NCBI GenBank assembly: GCA_025765615.1
Contig: JAIVFJ010000151.1
Coordinates: forward strand, 98,416-162,415
Length of the DNA stretch: 64,000 nucleotides
Direction of reading: 5' to 3'
Origin: Zopfochytrium polystomum
Taxonomy: Eukaryota; Chytridiomycota; Chytridiomycetes; Chytridiales; Chytridiaceae
Part shown: positions 13,522 through 24,617 of the stretch, piece after piece
How the letters are laid out: each line of letters begins with the position of its first letter
Position numbering within the stretch: position 1 is the stretch's first letter
The notes under the pieces: generated by a model
Seen by the model: only the letters and a program-made list of their open reading frames with translations
Databases searched by the model: none
Told to the model about the DNA's origin: nothing
Made by a program: the position numbers and the translations under genes

Positions 13522-14031
13522 GGGAGCGAGGACACTCTTTTCTTTCCTTTTTTTTTTTTCTTTCTTTGTTTGTCCGTCTTGGCCAGCTCCCTTTTTTTGC
13601 TTCGAGGTCTTTTCCCTGTTTCGTCCGGTCAGGCGGTCGGTCTGTCGGCCAAAATCAGTCATTATTGTCCTCCCCTCTCTTTTTCTTTCCTCCTCTTGCT
13701 CTTGCTTGAATGTTTTTTAAAGAGTCTTCGCGGCTTTTGATCTTGGTGTCCGTGGCCGCCTGGGCACGCGCCTTGTTACTTTCTTACGCGCTCACAGCGG
13801 ACGGACGCTGACTGCGGTGGGGCCCCGTGTTGGCTCGTCGTTCTTGTTTCTCTACACTCCACACCACAAAAAGTTGTAATGGTTGCTGTATTTGCTTCCG
13901 TCTGTTTCGTTTTGATAACATTTCCACAGCCCGAAGCAGTAGTGTCTCCCGCTTTTCTCTCTCCCTCTCCCCCCCCTCTCTCTCTCTCTCTCCCTCTCTC
14001 TTTCTCTCTCCCTCTCTCTCTCTCTCTCCCG
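13522..14031. other. Convergent intergenic spacer
   Basis: Spacer between two converging genes: T-rich just after TRS120, then a CT tract at about 13960-14032 that runs up to the stop codon of the reverse-strand gene. No gene or RNA seen. Confidence 0.6.
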
Positions 14032-15464
14032 CTAAAAGGGCGGCCAGGGGTGCTTTGAAAAGTACAGGACGGGCCGCGTCACGTCCGCGTCAGAGTCCGT
14101 GTCGTCGTCGTCGTCATCGTCAATGTGATCGTCGTCATCGATCTGATCGCCGCCGCGCATCGCGCCCTGTTCTTGCTGTTGTCGTTCTTGTTCTTGTCGA
14201 CCGTCGCCTCCCCGCCCCACCCGCCGCCGCCACCGACCACCACCCGGCCGGCCACCAGCGACCACACCCTCGTCTCCGTCTCCGCCGTACACCTCAGCGT
14301 CCGTCACGTCGCGGTGGAACACGCCGCGGCCCCAGCAGCACCCGCGCACGACGCGGCGCGCCTCGGCGCCCAGCGCGCGCGGGAACCGCACGACCGTGAT
14401 CGCGCCTTCGCCGTCACCCGCCGCCAGGAACGCCTCGACCAGCCGCAGCGTCTGCACCGCCAGGTCGCCCTCCCGCGCCGCCCGGACCAGCGACCGCCCC
14501 GTCAGCCCCGGGACGCCCAGAGCGGACGCGCGAACGGCGGATTGCGCGAGACGCCGCGTTGTCGGGTGCGCGAGGAGGGAGGACGTGGACGAGGACGACG
14601 ACGACGACGACGAGGACGAAGATGACGACGGGAGCCGTCGCGGCGCTGTCGCACCCCTTTGCGCTGACGACGACGGCATGGTCGTCGTCGTCGTCGTCGT
14701 CGTCGACGACGATTCCACCGCCGCCGCCGCCCGCTCGTCGGCGATAAACGCAAGGTCCTCCTCCGACAGCGCAAACGCCCTGTGCATGCGCGCCAGCACG
14801 CGCGACGCGGCCCACCGCGCGCGCGACACTGCGTCCGCGACCGCGTTGACCGTCGCCGCGTCCGTCGTCGTCGTCGTCGGCGTCGTCGTCGCTGAAGACG
14901 ACGACGAGGATGATGGGAACAGGTGCGATAGAGCCAGGTCGTGCGCGGCGGGGCTCAGCGCGAGGGCGCAGGCGGAGAGGAGGAGCGCGGGGAAGCTGCC
15001 GCTGGAGCCGGCGGCGGCGGGAGCGGGAGCGGGCGGCGGAGGTGCACGTGCGGGGGGGTGATTGAAGGTGTAGTTGTAATTGAGGTGGAGCGGGGGCCGG
15101 GTCGTCGTCGTCGTCGTCGCGCGGAAGAGCAGCGGGGCGTTCGACGACGACGTCGACGGTGGAAAAGAAGAGGAAGCAAAAGACGACGACGACGACGACA
15201 ACGACGACGACAACGACGAGGACAACGACGACGCGTGGGCGAGGAACGGGTCGAGGGCGCCGCGGGCGGCGGCGAGCTCTCGGCGCAGCACGGCGGGCTG
15301 CAGGGCGGCGAGGAGCGCGGGCGACGCGTGGGCAAGGCGGACCAGGGCTGGCGCGTCGAGGAGCTGGGCGATGCGGGCGAGCAGCTCGGGCGGCAGGCGG
15401 ACGAGAGGAGGAGCAGGAGGCGGTGGTGGATGCGGATGCGGGTGTGGCTGCGGATGCGTCGCAA

Positions 15465-15496
<32 letters not shown>

Positions 15497-15627
15497 AATG
15501 CGGCTAATGCTGCTGCTGGTGCTGACGCGCAACTGCTGCTGCTGGCGCTGCTGGTGCAGCTGCCCTTGCCGCCGCCCGCGTCGTCGTCGCCTTCGCCGTC
15601 GCCGTCGCGGCTGCGACTGCGGAGCAT
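14032..15627 (-). CDS. F-box protein with long Ser/Asp tracts
   Basis: Single-exon reverse-strand frame of about 531 residues. The ATG at 15627 is preferred over an upstream TTG. After an Ala, Pro and His-rich leader, residues about 76-115 fit an F-box: LVRLPPELLARIAQLLDAPA followed by LVRLAHASPALLAAL. F-box proteins bind Skp1 and bring substrates to SCF ubiquitin ligases. The rest is Ser-, Thr- and Asp-rich with a more ordered stretch near residues 380-460 (TRRLAQSAVRASALGVPGL, EGAITVVRFPRALG). No LRR, WD40 or kelch domain was seen, so the substrate is unknown. The opposite strand is also open in places, but only as simple-repeat translation. Confidence 0.7.
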
Positions 15628-15687
15628 CAAGCTTTGACAAGGGACAGCGTTGTTGGAGACGAGGGCAGAGTAAATAAAACGTCCTTG

Positions 15688-15688
<1 letters not shown>

Positions 15689-15733
<45 letters not shown>
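15689..15733. repeat. CA microsatellite
   Basis: Uninterrupted CA repeat of about 22 units upstream of the F-box gene start, in the probable promoter or 5' UTR. Confidence 0.95.
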
Positions 15734-15736
<3 letters not shown>

Positions 15737-15959
15737 GTTCTTCGAAGTGTAATCCGCAGCGGCGCGGAAGATGGTTTTGTCAGTTCTGCCTGCCGTTCCG
15801 CAAAGAGAGGTGTACTTCGCAAACCGCAGCATTCGGAAGACGAGAAATCCGCAACTGCAGCGACGAACAATTTGCATTTATTATGGAATATTGAATGGAG
15901 TGTTTCGAACCATTGAATTGAAACTCATCTCCCTCATCTCTCACAGATTCCTCAAATAG

Positions 15960-16160
15960 CGAGTATCAGCTTGAAGTCGTAATGTGTCCAAGGCTGGAAA
16001 AGTTGCTTTCTACTGAAGCGCTTGTTGCTGGAATTCCACCGTAGTCACAAGCAATGATGGCAAGGACAGGAAAACCTTTTCTCACCGATCTCACAAGCTT
16101 GGCCTTATCAGTGTTTTGGCGTGCCTGAAGGCAAACAGGAAGATGATAATCCACTACCTT
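15960..16160 (-). pseudogene. Degraded hAT transposase, C-terminal dimerisation fragment
   Basis: A reverse-strand frame contains GFPVLAIIACDYGGIPATSA followed at once by SVESNFSSLGHI. This fits the hAT dimerisation motif (fP-x-La-x-lA-x-x-yL-x-ipatSa-x-sEr-x-FS). The frame is not open upstream (towards higher coordinates), so only the last 60 or so residues are readable. Terminal inverted repeats and an 8-bp target duplication were not found. The copy is inactive. Confidence 0.65.
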
Positions 16161-18187
16161 CGACCATTACGGCGGGTCTGTCCTAGGTTCCTCAAGCCGT
16201 TCCTCCAAATACAGTTCCGGCTCGGAGAGGATTTTCGCTCACACCGTAATTCGTCAAAAAACGCATTACAGTTCAGCGACATCACACGTACCATGCGTTC
16301 TGAGTTGATTGGAATATGGAAGACAGAATGTCTTCATCCAACTCACTTGCTCCAGATTGCTGGTGCTCTGCTTGTGAGGGACTGATCTTATCTGTGTCGG
16401 CCAGCTGCGCTGCCTGATACATATCAAATGTTTCTCGAAGCAATGAATGCAATTTTACTCTGAAAACTCATTTCCTTGAAAAATTCGCGAGCTTCTAACG
16501 CGGATCAAGCACCTTAACAAAGGTGAAAGCTAGACTTAGAGTCACACAGTCAAAGAATCTGTACTAACTGAGTGAGAGACAGTATGCGGGGCAACAGCTG
16601 CTGCTGTAAGTTCCAGTGTTGGATGTGTGGGATTGAATGGGCCAGCTCGTGTGTGAATAACTTTTGGCGGAAGAATCTCGTGCCCCGAAGGAATAAATCT
16701 GTCCAATGCATCATACAGCTTGCTAAACTTTTGTTAAACCAGCAAGAGTTATGGATTGCCTTCCTCAACGAGCTTGTTTGTAGTGTAAGTAGGGAGCTAG
16801 AGTGTTGTTAATCACTGCTTTCGATGATTCAGTGCTAAAATAAGTCACCTTCAAAGGCTATGAAGAGCTTTGATCGAAATCCAGTCCCTTTCGATTATGC
16901 AGGATGTTGATTGACGCACTCTGAGGTTCTGGATTTGATGAGAATGCTCTGGACAGCAATGATGTTGACCTTCCTCAGTTCCATCCATCTTGTTTCAATG
17001 GGGACCTTATGATCCTTTCTCCCAGGTCAATCCGTGAAAGGATTGGTCCAAAAGGAGCGCACTGCAGAGCCTGGATTCAGTTTGGAGAGAGCTGCTTTGA
17101 TATATTCTGCTACAGCTGACCTCATTGACACTGTTGTTATTGATGTAACTCTTGTTGCAGCACTGGATGATATGTCCATTGGCACACCTGTTCCTGTGAC
17201 ATTCAGCCTATCTACAGGAAGATTTCTTGGTGCAGCAGAGATCTCAAGTGAAAAAAATACCTGGCGAAGAAACAAACAAACAAAGGATTGTGAAAAGGTA
17301 ACTTCTCTCTTGTCTTCTTTCAGAGGTTCTAAGTAAAACATAGTCCTTGCAAAAATCAATTTGCCAAAGCATGGAATGCATCACATATCTTCAAGCTCCA
17401 GATGATGGTTTTCAGCTCTTTGGTTGGAAGGAAGTTCTATTGCATATTCCTGACTTGCTCTACGAGCGGTGCAGCGAGTTCAACTTGCTCATTGAAAGCA
17501 TTCCAGGAGACCCAGAAAAGCATCAACAAGTCAGTTTTGAAACTCCAGAAATCTGAGTCAGCTGCTGTTGCGACAGCTGCTCCATCAAAGACATTGAATG
17601 TTAGAAGCCATTGACTGAAGTTGTTGGAGTCTCTGTTCAAGATTAGCCATCCAGCAAGGTTAGGATTGTCTGCACCTTTGTGGTTGAGAGATGAATGCAG
17701 AGATGTATAACAGGAGATAGTTTCAGACAGATCATTTGAGATTTGATTCAGCAGACATTTTCACTTTGGACCAGAGAGCATGGCTGCAATCACTCGTTTC
17801 AGTGTTGACCAAGGGCATTTTTGAAATTGAGGCTGCTCTGACAGATGGAGCACATCATGTACCTGTAGCGACACAGACAGCCACTCTTAATACGGGATCA
17901 TCAATTTGCAGTACTCACCTGACAAGCATCTCTTTGGTTGATATGTGCCAGCAACAATTGATCCAAGTTTCAGAATTCATGGGTGCCAGAGAAATTCCTG
18001 TAACATCTTGGACAACCAATGGTGCAACTGCAAAGCTTTCTTATTTTCCATACAGGAAAGATACACCAACATCATTTCTTGCTGCTTTGAGGATGGCCCA
18101 TGCTGCATATGGCAACCAATTTTGTTGAAGTTGCAGTGTAGAAGGTGACATCGTGAGTGGAGGCAGTGTCGCAAGAAGGTTGAAGGG
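16161..18187. other. AT-richer, probably transposon-derived DNA
   Basis: Composition and codon pattern differ sharply from the GC-rich genes on either side. Short frames at 17034-17336 (+) and 17736-18128 (+), and on the reverse strand near 16550-16768 and 17027-17359, show no recognisable domain. The area probably includes the body of the hAT copy and other decayed elements. Confidence 0.4.
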
Positions 18188-18226
18188 TGTTATGAATCAC
18201 CCTCTGGAAATGCCCTGTTCCTGACA
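18188..18226. mobile_element. 39-bp internally deleted solo LTR with 5-bp target duplication
   Basis: Begins TGTTATGAATCACC and ends CCTGTTCCTGACA, the same two ends as the 308-bp solo LTR at 31049-31356. Everything between, including the heat-shock elements and TATA box, is missing. It is flanked on both sides by AAGGG, a perfect 5-bp target-site duplication (18183-18187 and 18227-18231). Confidence 0.8.
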
Positions 18227-18499
18227 AAGGGTCGAGGAACCGAGGCTTGAATTGAGGACTTGTACAAGGGAGTGAGCGTAGCAAGCAACCAAGGGCAAGT
18301 GGGTAAAGAGAGCTTGTTTTAGGGACTGGCAAATTGGAGTGAGAGTGTGTCTTTTTTTTCAATAAGAAACCTCTGCCCAGTTTATACTCCTGCAGGGAGT
18401 TGGCCAGTTTTCCTGTTTTGCCTATCTGAACAAGTTGTAAAGTGCTTCAGACAGGACTTTGCTCTGGGGAGGTGTTGTAAACCCCTTCCCACAGAGGGA

Positions 18500-18630
18500 G
18501 GGTGATTTGAAATCTTCAGGAGCATTTCAAATCAACCAAGTCTGTCCAGAGGTCTGTGTGCAGTGACCAGTCTTCCCACAGAGGAAAGATGATTTGAAAT
18601 CATCAGGGGCATTTCAAATCAACCAGTCCC
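18500..18630. repeat. Two direct copies of a small hairpin-forming repeat
   Basis: A unit of the form GATTTGAAATC, 7-8 bases, CATTTCAAATCAACCA occurs twice about 86 bp apart. GATTTGAAAT and ATTTCAAATC are reverse complements, so each copy can fold into a 10-bp stem. The copies differ at a few loop bases. Confidence 0.7.
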
Positions 18631-18656
18631 TGGTTCAACATTGGTTCAGACAACAG

Positions 18657-19175
18657 TCAGCTGACCTGGAGCTGCTTTGAGCTGCTCTGGTTCAACATTT
18701 TTCTGAACCCATTGAGTGTGATTCTAATTGCATTGTCCTTGCCGGCGAAGCCTAGGAAAGTAAAGCTAGAATCGCCGCCGTCTTCCCCTAACTCTTTTTG
18801 TTGGATTCGGGTTAGGCCTTTCGGCTTACCTGACTTAGTGTAAGTTGCATCAGCAGTGGCGACGAGGCCGCTGTCGACATAGGAGGCTGGCTTCCCAGGC
18901 TCAAATCTCAACAAATTTTGAAACTTCTGGAGGGTTTACCACAAGGTTGCCAAATGAAATCAATTGCCAGCATGACTCTTCAGAGCGCCCCTTCAACTCT
19001 CCAAGCCGCTGAAGAACGACCCACTCTTGAGATTTGAGCTTAGGAAACTAGCTTCCCATGTCAACTGCAACCTCGTCACTGATGCCAATGTGACTTACCC
19101 TAAGTCAGGTAAGCTGAAAGGCCTTATCTGAATCCAACAAAAAGAGTTAGGTGAAGATGGAGGTGATTCTAGCTT
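18657..19175. repeat. Inverted pair of a transposon-like coding fragment
   Basis: The reverse-strand stretch at about 18736-18912 (frame with LTRIQQKELGEDGGDSSF) reappears on the forward strand at about 19025-19175 with roughly 80% identity by eye, but with stops. The arms are about 110 bp apart. The forward arm ends exactly where the 683-bp repeat begins. The source element is probably a retrotransposon; no diagnostic domain is present. Confidence 0.6.
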
Positions 19176-19858
19176 TGTGAGACTATACTCGCTCCTTTGA
19201 CCCTGGGATCGACCCTAGAGTGAGGAAAAGCAAATAATAGGCTAAAACTAGCTTTATTGGGCTGTTGTCTAGGGGGTGTTCAACCCTACTACGTGCCTAG
19301 TCCACAAAGTATCCCTACTGATCTGTCTAACTGGGGTTTCAAACGCAAAGAATGAACATTCAGTGGAACAATCCTCTGAAGGATCGGTGGGGGACCACCA
19401 AGTACTCAAGTGGCCGCAGGCCAGTGTGAGGGGAAACGGAAGGGCGCTCCCAAGGGCGCAACACAACCACAGAATAAAGAGAGAGAAGAGGGAAATGGGG
19501 GTTTGTATCTCAGGAACCTCATCTCAAATACAACAGGAGTGGTTAATAACGATGTGACGGACAGGGCGCGATCTAGCACCCCTTGTTGCAGACGGTGCTG
19601 CAGGAGCCCTTGTCTCGCCAGTGACGAGGGAGAGAGAGAGAAGGGAGTCAACTATGTAGGGGTCAGAAGGTCGCCAGCAGGGAACTCGCACATGGAAACA
19701 CTTGGGATTGTACACGCACCCCACTGGGCTGTGTCAGCACAATCACTTAACCAACAGGCTTTATTGCATTGCACTTGTACTCACACATCTCACTCTCACA
19801 GCAAGAGGACCAAGGCAGGCACTCGTAGATCGAACTCTCAGGTGTCGGGGACTGCGCA
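19176..19858 (+). repeat. Repeat family A, copy 1 (683 bp, TG...CA ends)
   Basis: Near full-length match to 29695-30379, and partial reverse match near 41555-41915. Starts TGTGAGACTAT and ends GGACTGCGCA; contains a conserved ATAATAGGCTAAAACTA block. The TG/CA ends suggest an LTR, but no matching 5-bp duplication flanks either long copy. This copy is wedged between a gag-like fragment and the Copia RNase H remnant. Confidence 0.75.
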
Positions 19859-20065
19859 GGGCCCCTGTACGCTACATACCAACCAGCGACCAGATCACAG
19901 ACATTCTCACAAAACCACTCTCGACGTCTCAGCACTAGCAACTGACCTCACTACTTGGCCTCCAACCCCGCTCTGACCTTTCGAACACCCTTTCAGTCGA
20001 AGCCTCAGACACTTACACATGCTTTGCATAACAGGTGCTACACCCATGGCCATCGGGTGGGGGGG
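19859..20065 (+). pseudogene. Ty1/Copia pol remnant: end of RNase H, and polypurine tract
   Basis: A frame reading VRYIPTSDQITDILTKPLST, then a stop, matches the highly conserved C-terminus of Copia polyproteins (yvpT-x-dQ-x-aDilTKpl). It is cut off upstream by repeat A. About 120 bp further on, a G-rich polypurine tract (GGGTGGGGGGG, about 20055-20065) immediately precedes an LTR, the normal order at the 3' end of a Copia element. Confidence 0.8.
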
Positions 20066-20476
20066 TGTTAGGCGGAACTGAATGGTTACAGCAAGAGGCA
20101 CAAGACAGACCCAAACCTATTGTGACTGTCAGTTATTGTTCTCACGATGCCCATGGGAGAGTGAGCCACCGCCAATGCAGACCTGGGTGCTGGCTTGCGC
20201 TGATGACAAATACTCCGAGTATTAAGTGGGACAGAAACCTGGTGTCAACAGTTTTCCTCCTCCTCTGCTCAAGCAGATAATATAGGAGAGGTTTTTACCC
20301 TGTGCCAGTCACGCTTGCCTAGCAGCTATTACAGCGTGTAAATCATCATCATGTATCAATTATTCATAACAGAGTTTTTCTCTTTCTCTCCAAGTTGGGG
20401 AGAAGGACCATCCTCAAACACACATCTCCACTTCATTCACTCCTTCCACTCACTCACTCAGAGTAGACTGTTTACA
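20066..20476 (+). mobile_element. Copia 3' LTR, copy a (411 bp)
   Basis: Starts TGTTAGGCGGAACTGA right after the polypurine tract and ends GACTGTTTACA. The same sequence recurs at 29252-29655 and 36840-37247, with shared blocks such as CAGATAATATAGGAGAGG and CACATCTCCACTTCATTCAC. Terminal TG/CA and length are typical of Copia LTRs. No matching 5' LTR lies upstream, so this is a 3' fragment. Confidence 0.85.
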
Positions 20477-20659
20477 ACCGGATTTCCCAGTCCCCTTTGG
20501 CTTTGGCTTTTGCCTCCCATTGGGCCAACACTGTGTCATGGACCAGAGCACCCTGCACATTCTTTGCTGGTGTGCCACCTTTTCACAGTTGCCTTTGGTC
20601 TGAGTGTGAGAGTCTTCTCTTGTGTGTAGTAAGAGAGTTTCTTTGTGTTTCTTGGGCTG

Positions 20660-21480
20660 CGAGGACGACAGGCTGTTGAGCCTGCGACCTCAAATAAAAA
20701 GAGTATACCCTGCTTTTTTAACTGATAACTTGTGAGGATTATCAATTTGACTCGACCAAACAACTTTTCATGAAAGTGACGTAACATGGCTGGACCCCAT
20801 TTCTTATTATTTTCATGGGTTATTATTGTTCCTGCAAGCCGAACCACTGAGATTTGGACTGTCTCTTAGCCACGGCCATGTATATTATTCATGTTATTAT
20901 TATGCACTAAGTTGCAGGCCGAATGGCTCAGGCCGCTCTGCACTACTGGCCAGAGGCCCTCTAGCTCAGTGTTGTAGAGCGCTCCCTTCAATGGGAAAGG
21001 TGCTAAGTTCGAGCATGCTGGCAGTCACTAACTGAAATGATGCAGAAATGCTAAGTTCTGCACAATGACTAAGCCTTGCCCCCCTCACTTTTGGAAATGG
21101 ATTAGGATGATGTGCTTCAGTGGGTAGAAGTACAGAGTCCAGGTGTACACAGAGCTAACACAGAGCTGCTGCATAAGCTACCATGATGAAAGGCCTCATG
21201 AAAGGGTATGAGATCATAGTGTTTTTTCTCCTGTCTTTATTGATGATTTTTACTTATTTTTCAATTAGTAGTTTATCCTGTTTTTCCTGTTTTTACTGTT
21301 TTATCTTTTATTTATCTGTTTGTTTGTTGTCTCTGTGTGTGTCTCTCTTTTCTTTTGTGGCTGTGAGTGACTGTCTTCCTCTTTGCACCAATCAGCCCTC
21401 CCCATCTCCTCCATCTTTCTTGGCAGCTGATGCCAAGAGATGCTCCATGATTTTCTGAGCTGTCTTCCTTGTTTGATGAC
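20660..21480 (+). repeat. tRNA-derived SINE, copy 1
   Basis: The head near 20958-21015 resembles a tRNA: TAGCTCAGTGTTGTAGAGCG fits a D-arm/box A, and GTTCGAG (21007-21013) fits box B, with an anticodon-arm-like TCCC...GGGA between. The body contains GATGATGTGCTTCAGTGGG, also present in the copy at 36281, and the tail has TTTTTCCTGTTTTT-like repeats. A short block GAGGACGACAGGCTGTTGAG lies upstream in both full copies; here about 230 bp separate it from the head, against about 50 bp at 36210, so an insertion is likely. Confidence 0.65.
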
Positions 21481-22096
21481 TCAGCCCCATTGGGGTTCAG
21501 ACCCTCTTCCTTTCATGCTTATACCTGTGGTTCTCTTTGGTGTCTTCCTTGTGTGTGGGAGTGGGTATTGACCTTCCTTGCTTCCAAGACAGGTTATTCT
21601 CTCTGGCCTGGTGAGGCAGAGGTCTGTCTCCTGGTAGGATGAAGCAAGAAGAGTCCCACTGTCTCCCACCCTGGTTGCACCCTCTTCCTTGGATTGAGTT
21701 GGAACACTCTCCTTGGAGTGAGACAAGTTGTGTCTGGTTCTGTTAAGTGGAAAACAGTTCTGATTTGGTTCAACAGGCACCTCTGCACACTAACTGTTCC
21801 TTGTGTTTGCCCTTTGTGTCCAACCCCCTCCAACTCAGGGTTTGACTTGTTGTTTATTTCTTTTGTTGTTTCTTTTGATGGGTTGTAGTGGCTTGTCACT
21901 CCCCTTACCAATTCAGTCGGTCTTACCGATCCAATCGGTTCTGTCTCTGGTCTAACTGGGCTTTGGCCTTGTGCCCCAGATGAAACCCTTCTGTGTCTTG
22001 CGCCAGAGGATTATGCTTTCTTTTTGATTGTGTCTGTTTTATGCTTTGGTGTGAGAAACCCCTCTTTTGTGTTAGAGATTTATTTGTGTTTTTCTT

Positions 22097-22398
22097 GGGC
22101 TTTTTAAGACTCCAAATACACTTTCCTGTCTAGTGCCCCTAGACACCCTCCTTTTGCCCCTTTTCATTAGCAGGATTGGTATTTAGGTCCATGCTCTAGT
22201 TTCCACCTATAGCCCTAGGTGAGGAGTTAGAGAGCACAGTCTCACAGGGCTTCTTAAGTCTCCAAATACATTGTCCTGTCTAGTGACCCCTAGACATCTC
22301 CTTTTGCCCTTTTTCACTTTTCAGGATTGGTATTTAGGTCATTGCTCTATTTGCCACCCATAGCCCAGGGTGAGGATTTGGAGAGCACAGTCTCACAG
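22097..22398 (+). repeat. Tandem duplication of about 150 bp
   Basis: Two consecutive direct copies each run from a CTCCAAATACA block through TGTCCTGTCTAGTG-like sequence and GGATTGGTATTTAGGTC to GAGAGCACAGTCTCACAGG. The copies differ at scattered positions, so the duplication is not very recent. No coding potential seen. Confidence 0.8.
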
Positions 22399-23466
22399 GC
22401 GTAAATCAGACAGGTGCGACAGCGAGGTTTGCTCCCATAAACGGAACGAGGGGAGCACTGCAGGCATGGGGACCAGGGGACGGACCGTGGGCTGGCAGTG
22501 GTGGAGCAGGCAGTACGACTGTACCTTTGGTAGCGGACGTCTGAGTGTCAAAGGTCGAGGCATGGTATCCACAAAGTAGGAGGACGCAGCCAGAGGGGCT
22601 GGCTGAGCTACCCAGCTGGGGGCTGCGGAGGCAGAAGTCAACTGCGTGGTGGGGGCAGTCAGTGACATGGTCATAGCCGTGGGGGCCGAAAAAGCAGAGC
22701 GTGAGGAAGCGCCAACGTGGGGGTTGGTGGCCTCTGGAAGTCGGTACGAGCAAGAGATTCCTGAAGCGACAAATTAGACAACCTTCTATGTGGGAAAAGG
22801 CTTGTGAGGAACTTTCTGAAGCTGGAGTGAAGTGACAAGCAGATTAACAAGCAGACAAAATCAATGCGATATAGTCCATACTAGATGCCAACTCCAACAC
22901 CTCAAAGCATTGGAAAGGCACGAGGAAAAGCTGCTGAATTGACTGCAATTCCAGTAACGAGGAGCAGACTGGGAAAAAAATTCCCCAGTTTGCGCCTCTG
23001 CATCTGACCCAGCAGAACACTCAGACAGCATGGTATATGAATTGATGGAAGCCAGGGAGGAAGTGCAAATTCTTCCACACTGAGCAGCTTTGCGTGATGT
23101 AACAAATGTTCAACATTTTGTGTTCATCAATAAATTATTTCGAATCTGTGGGTGGTGTGCTGTGTGTAGGTGGCGTGGATGTGGTAGTTTCAGCTTCATT
23201 CATTTCTCTAAAATAAACCTCACTAATGGGAGCTCATTTCAAGTATTGTGCTCTTCAGAGCGGTGGCAGTGGTGACAGTGAGCCACACATAACAGAGGGC
23301 GCACTTCTACTGCAGAGGTTAGCAACAGCAGCAGCGCAGCACCGCAACACTAAGAAGTGGTGCATCCAGCAGGTTCGTCGACAGGCAACGTGGAGCAGGC
23401 CTTTTTGTTGAAGCAAGGGCACTCCCATCGCGGTCGTTGTTTTCTCGTCCAAGACAGATACACGAA
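22399..23466. other. No gene recognised
   Basis: From 22400 to 22750 a reverse-strand frame rich in Pro, Ser and Thr is open but matches nothing known. The remainder up to the DUF1295 fragment shows no coding signal. Confidence 0.4.
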
Positions 23467-23889
23467 ATGGGCGCCGCCGCTTCCAGGTCCGCCGTGTGGT
23501 CCACAATCGCATTCGACGTCGCCCTCAATGCCGCCGGCTTCGCGTGCTCGGCTTACTACCAGACGGAGCACTACTTCGACATGGTCGGCACGTCGTCGTT
23601 CATCAACTGCTCGGTAGGCTCTGTTCCTTTAAATTCCCCCACACGTCTCTCGAGCCTTTGCGCGGTTGACACCCCAGGCGTCGCGCTCCACAGCCGCCAG
23701 ATCTTCCTCCTGGCCACGACGTCTCTCTGGGCCGGTCGTCTCTTCCAGTTCCCGACGGCTCGCGTCAAGCGGCTCGGCGGCGACGGCCGGTTCGACGCCA
23801 TCAAGACCAAGCCCGCCCGCCGCGGGGGACGAAGGGAAAAAAAAAAATTATTTTTTTCTCAGTTCTTGCTGAAACCCGCGCCCGGATGA
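23467..23889 (+). pseudogene. Truncated DUF1295 / steroid-reductase-like membrane protein
   Basis: The frame opens with MGAAASRSAVWSTIAFDVAL, then a segment ending HYFDMVGTSSFI, and later LHSRQIFLLATTSLWAGRLF and GGDGRFDAIKTKP. This fits the N-terminal third of fungal DUF1295 proteins (relatives of steroid 5-alpha reductases): early transmembrane helices, the Trp-Ala-x-Arg-Leu helix and the G-x-D-x-RFD signature. Family members are about 300 residues. Here similarity ends after about 120, in an A-rich junction at 23840, and the remaining helices are absent downstream. The G-x-D-x-RFD region is intact. A possible intron at 23614-23677 would break the frame, while reading through it stays open. 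Most likely a gene fragment; a misassembled or missing 3' half is the alternative. Confidence 0.6.
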
Positions 23890-23989
23890 AACAGAGTTTG
23901 CTTTGCGGCCCCCACGCGCACGAGCCAGACGGCCGTCGGAGTGCTTCGGCTCCCGACGCAGTGCTTGTTTTGGGAGGGGTGTTTGTTCA

Positions 23990-24560
23990 GTCTCTGTCTG
24001 TCTCTCTGTCTCTCTGTCTCTCTGTCTCTCTCTCTCACGCTTCTTCACACAGACACATGCACACACACACACACACACACTCTCTCTCTCTCTTTTCTCT
24101 CTTTTTCTTTTCCTCAGGGCTGAGCACGCTTGCATCCGCGCAATGTTTGGCGAGGTTTGGGCGAAGACCCCACATGCCCGCCGGCACTGCGGCATGGAAA
24201 AAAGGAGGGGTGAAAAAAAAGAGAAAGAGACAGAGAGCGAGAGAGAGACAGAGACAGAGACGAGAGAGGGAGAGAGAGCGAGAGTGAGAGTGAGAGAGAG
24301 GAGAGACAGAGGAGAGACAGAGAGAGAGAGAGTGAGAAGGAGAGAGACAGGGAGAGCAAGAAAAGGAAAATATTACTCCCGCCAGGAAAAATCGAATTCG
24401 GACGCGTCAGCCAGACAAATTTTTTACGTTTTGTTGGATTTCTCGTTGGACGTTCAACAAGGAAAGAAAACGAGAAATGTTTCCGTGTCCGCAATTCGTC
24501 CGAGAGAGAGAGAGAGAGACAGACACAGACGGAGACAGAGAGAAAAAAAAAGGTGGAGGA
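23990..24560. repeat. CT, CA and GA simple-repeat cluster
   Basis: CT tracts at about 23990-24030 and 24080-24100, CA tract at about 24058-24080, and a long imperfect GA-rich stretch at 24190-24360 and 24500-24545. It occupies the upstream region of the following gene. Confidence 0.85.
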
Positions 24561-24617
24561 ATTAAATTCACAAACAAAAAAAAAGGAGAGAAAGGAAAGA
24601 GGAAACAAAAAAGAAAA

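Noticed and set aside
12429..13720. Alternative forward frames over the last TRS120 exon
   Set aside because: Arg- and Gly-rich shadows. The chosen frame joins exon 15 at a good acceptor and contains the family's C-terminal HRVCLGFPARGTFRVVAHV.
14414..15877. Second reverse-strand frame overlapping the F-box gene
   Set aside because: Only Arg and Val runs from CGT/GTC repeats, no domain. The other frame has the F-box motif.
17736..18128. 130-codon forward frame as a gene
   Set aside because: No recognisable domain, composition unlike the genes of the window, and no plausible splice partners. Probably transposon-derived.
20952..21020. Functional tRNA gene
   Set aside because: Box A and box B are present, but the acceptor stem does not close and the same sequence recurs with a long common tail, which fits a SINE rather than a tRNA gene.
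22393..22753. Reverse-strand Pro/Ser-rich frame as a gene
   Set aside because: Short, two frames equally open, no domain and surrounded by repeats.
24058..24545. CRISPR-like or satellite array
   Set aside because: Only dinucleotide repeats of varying length, with no unique spacers between identical repeats. The genome is also clearly eukaryotic.
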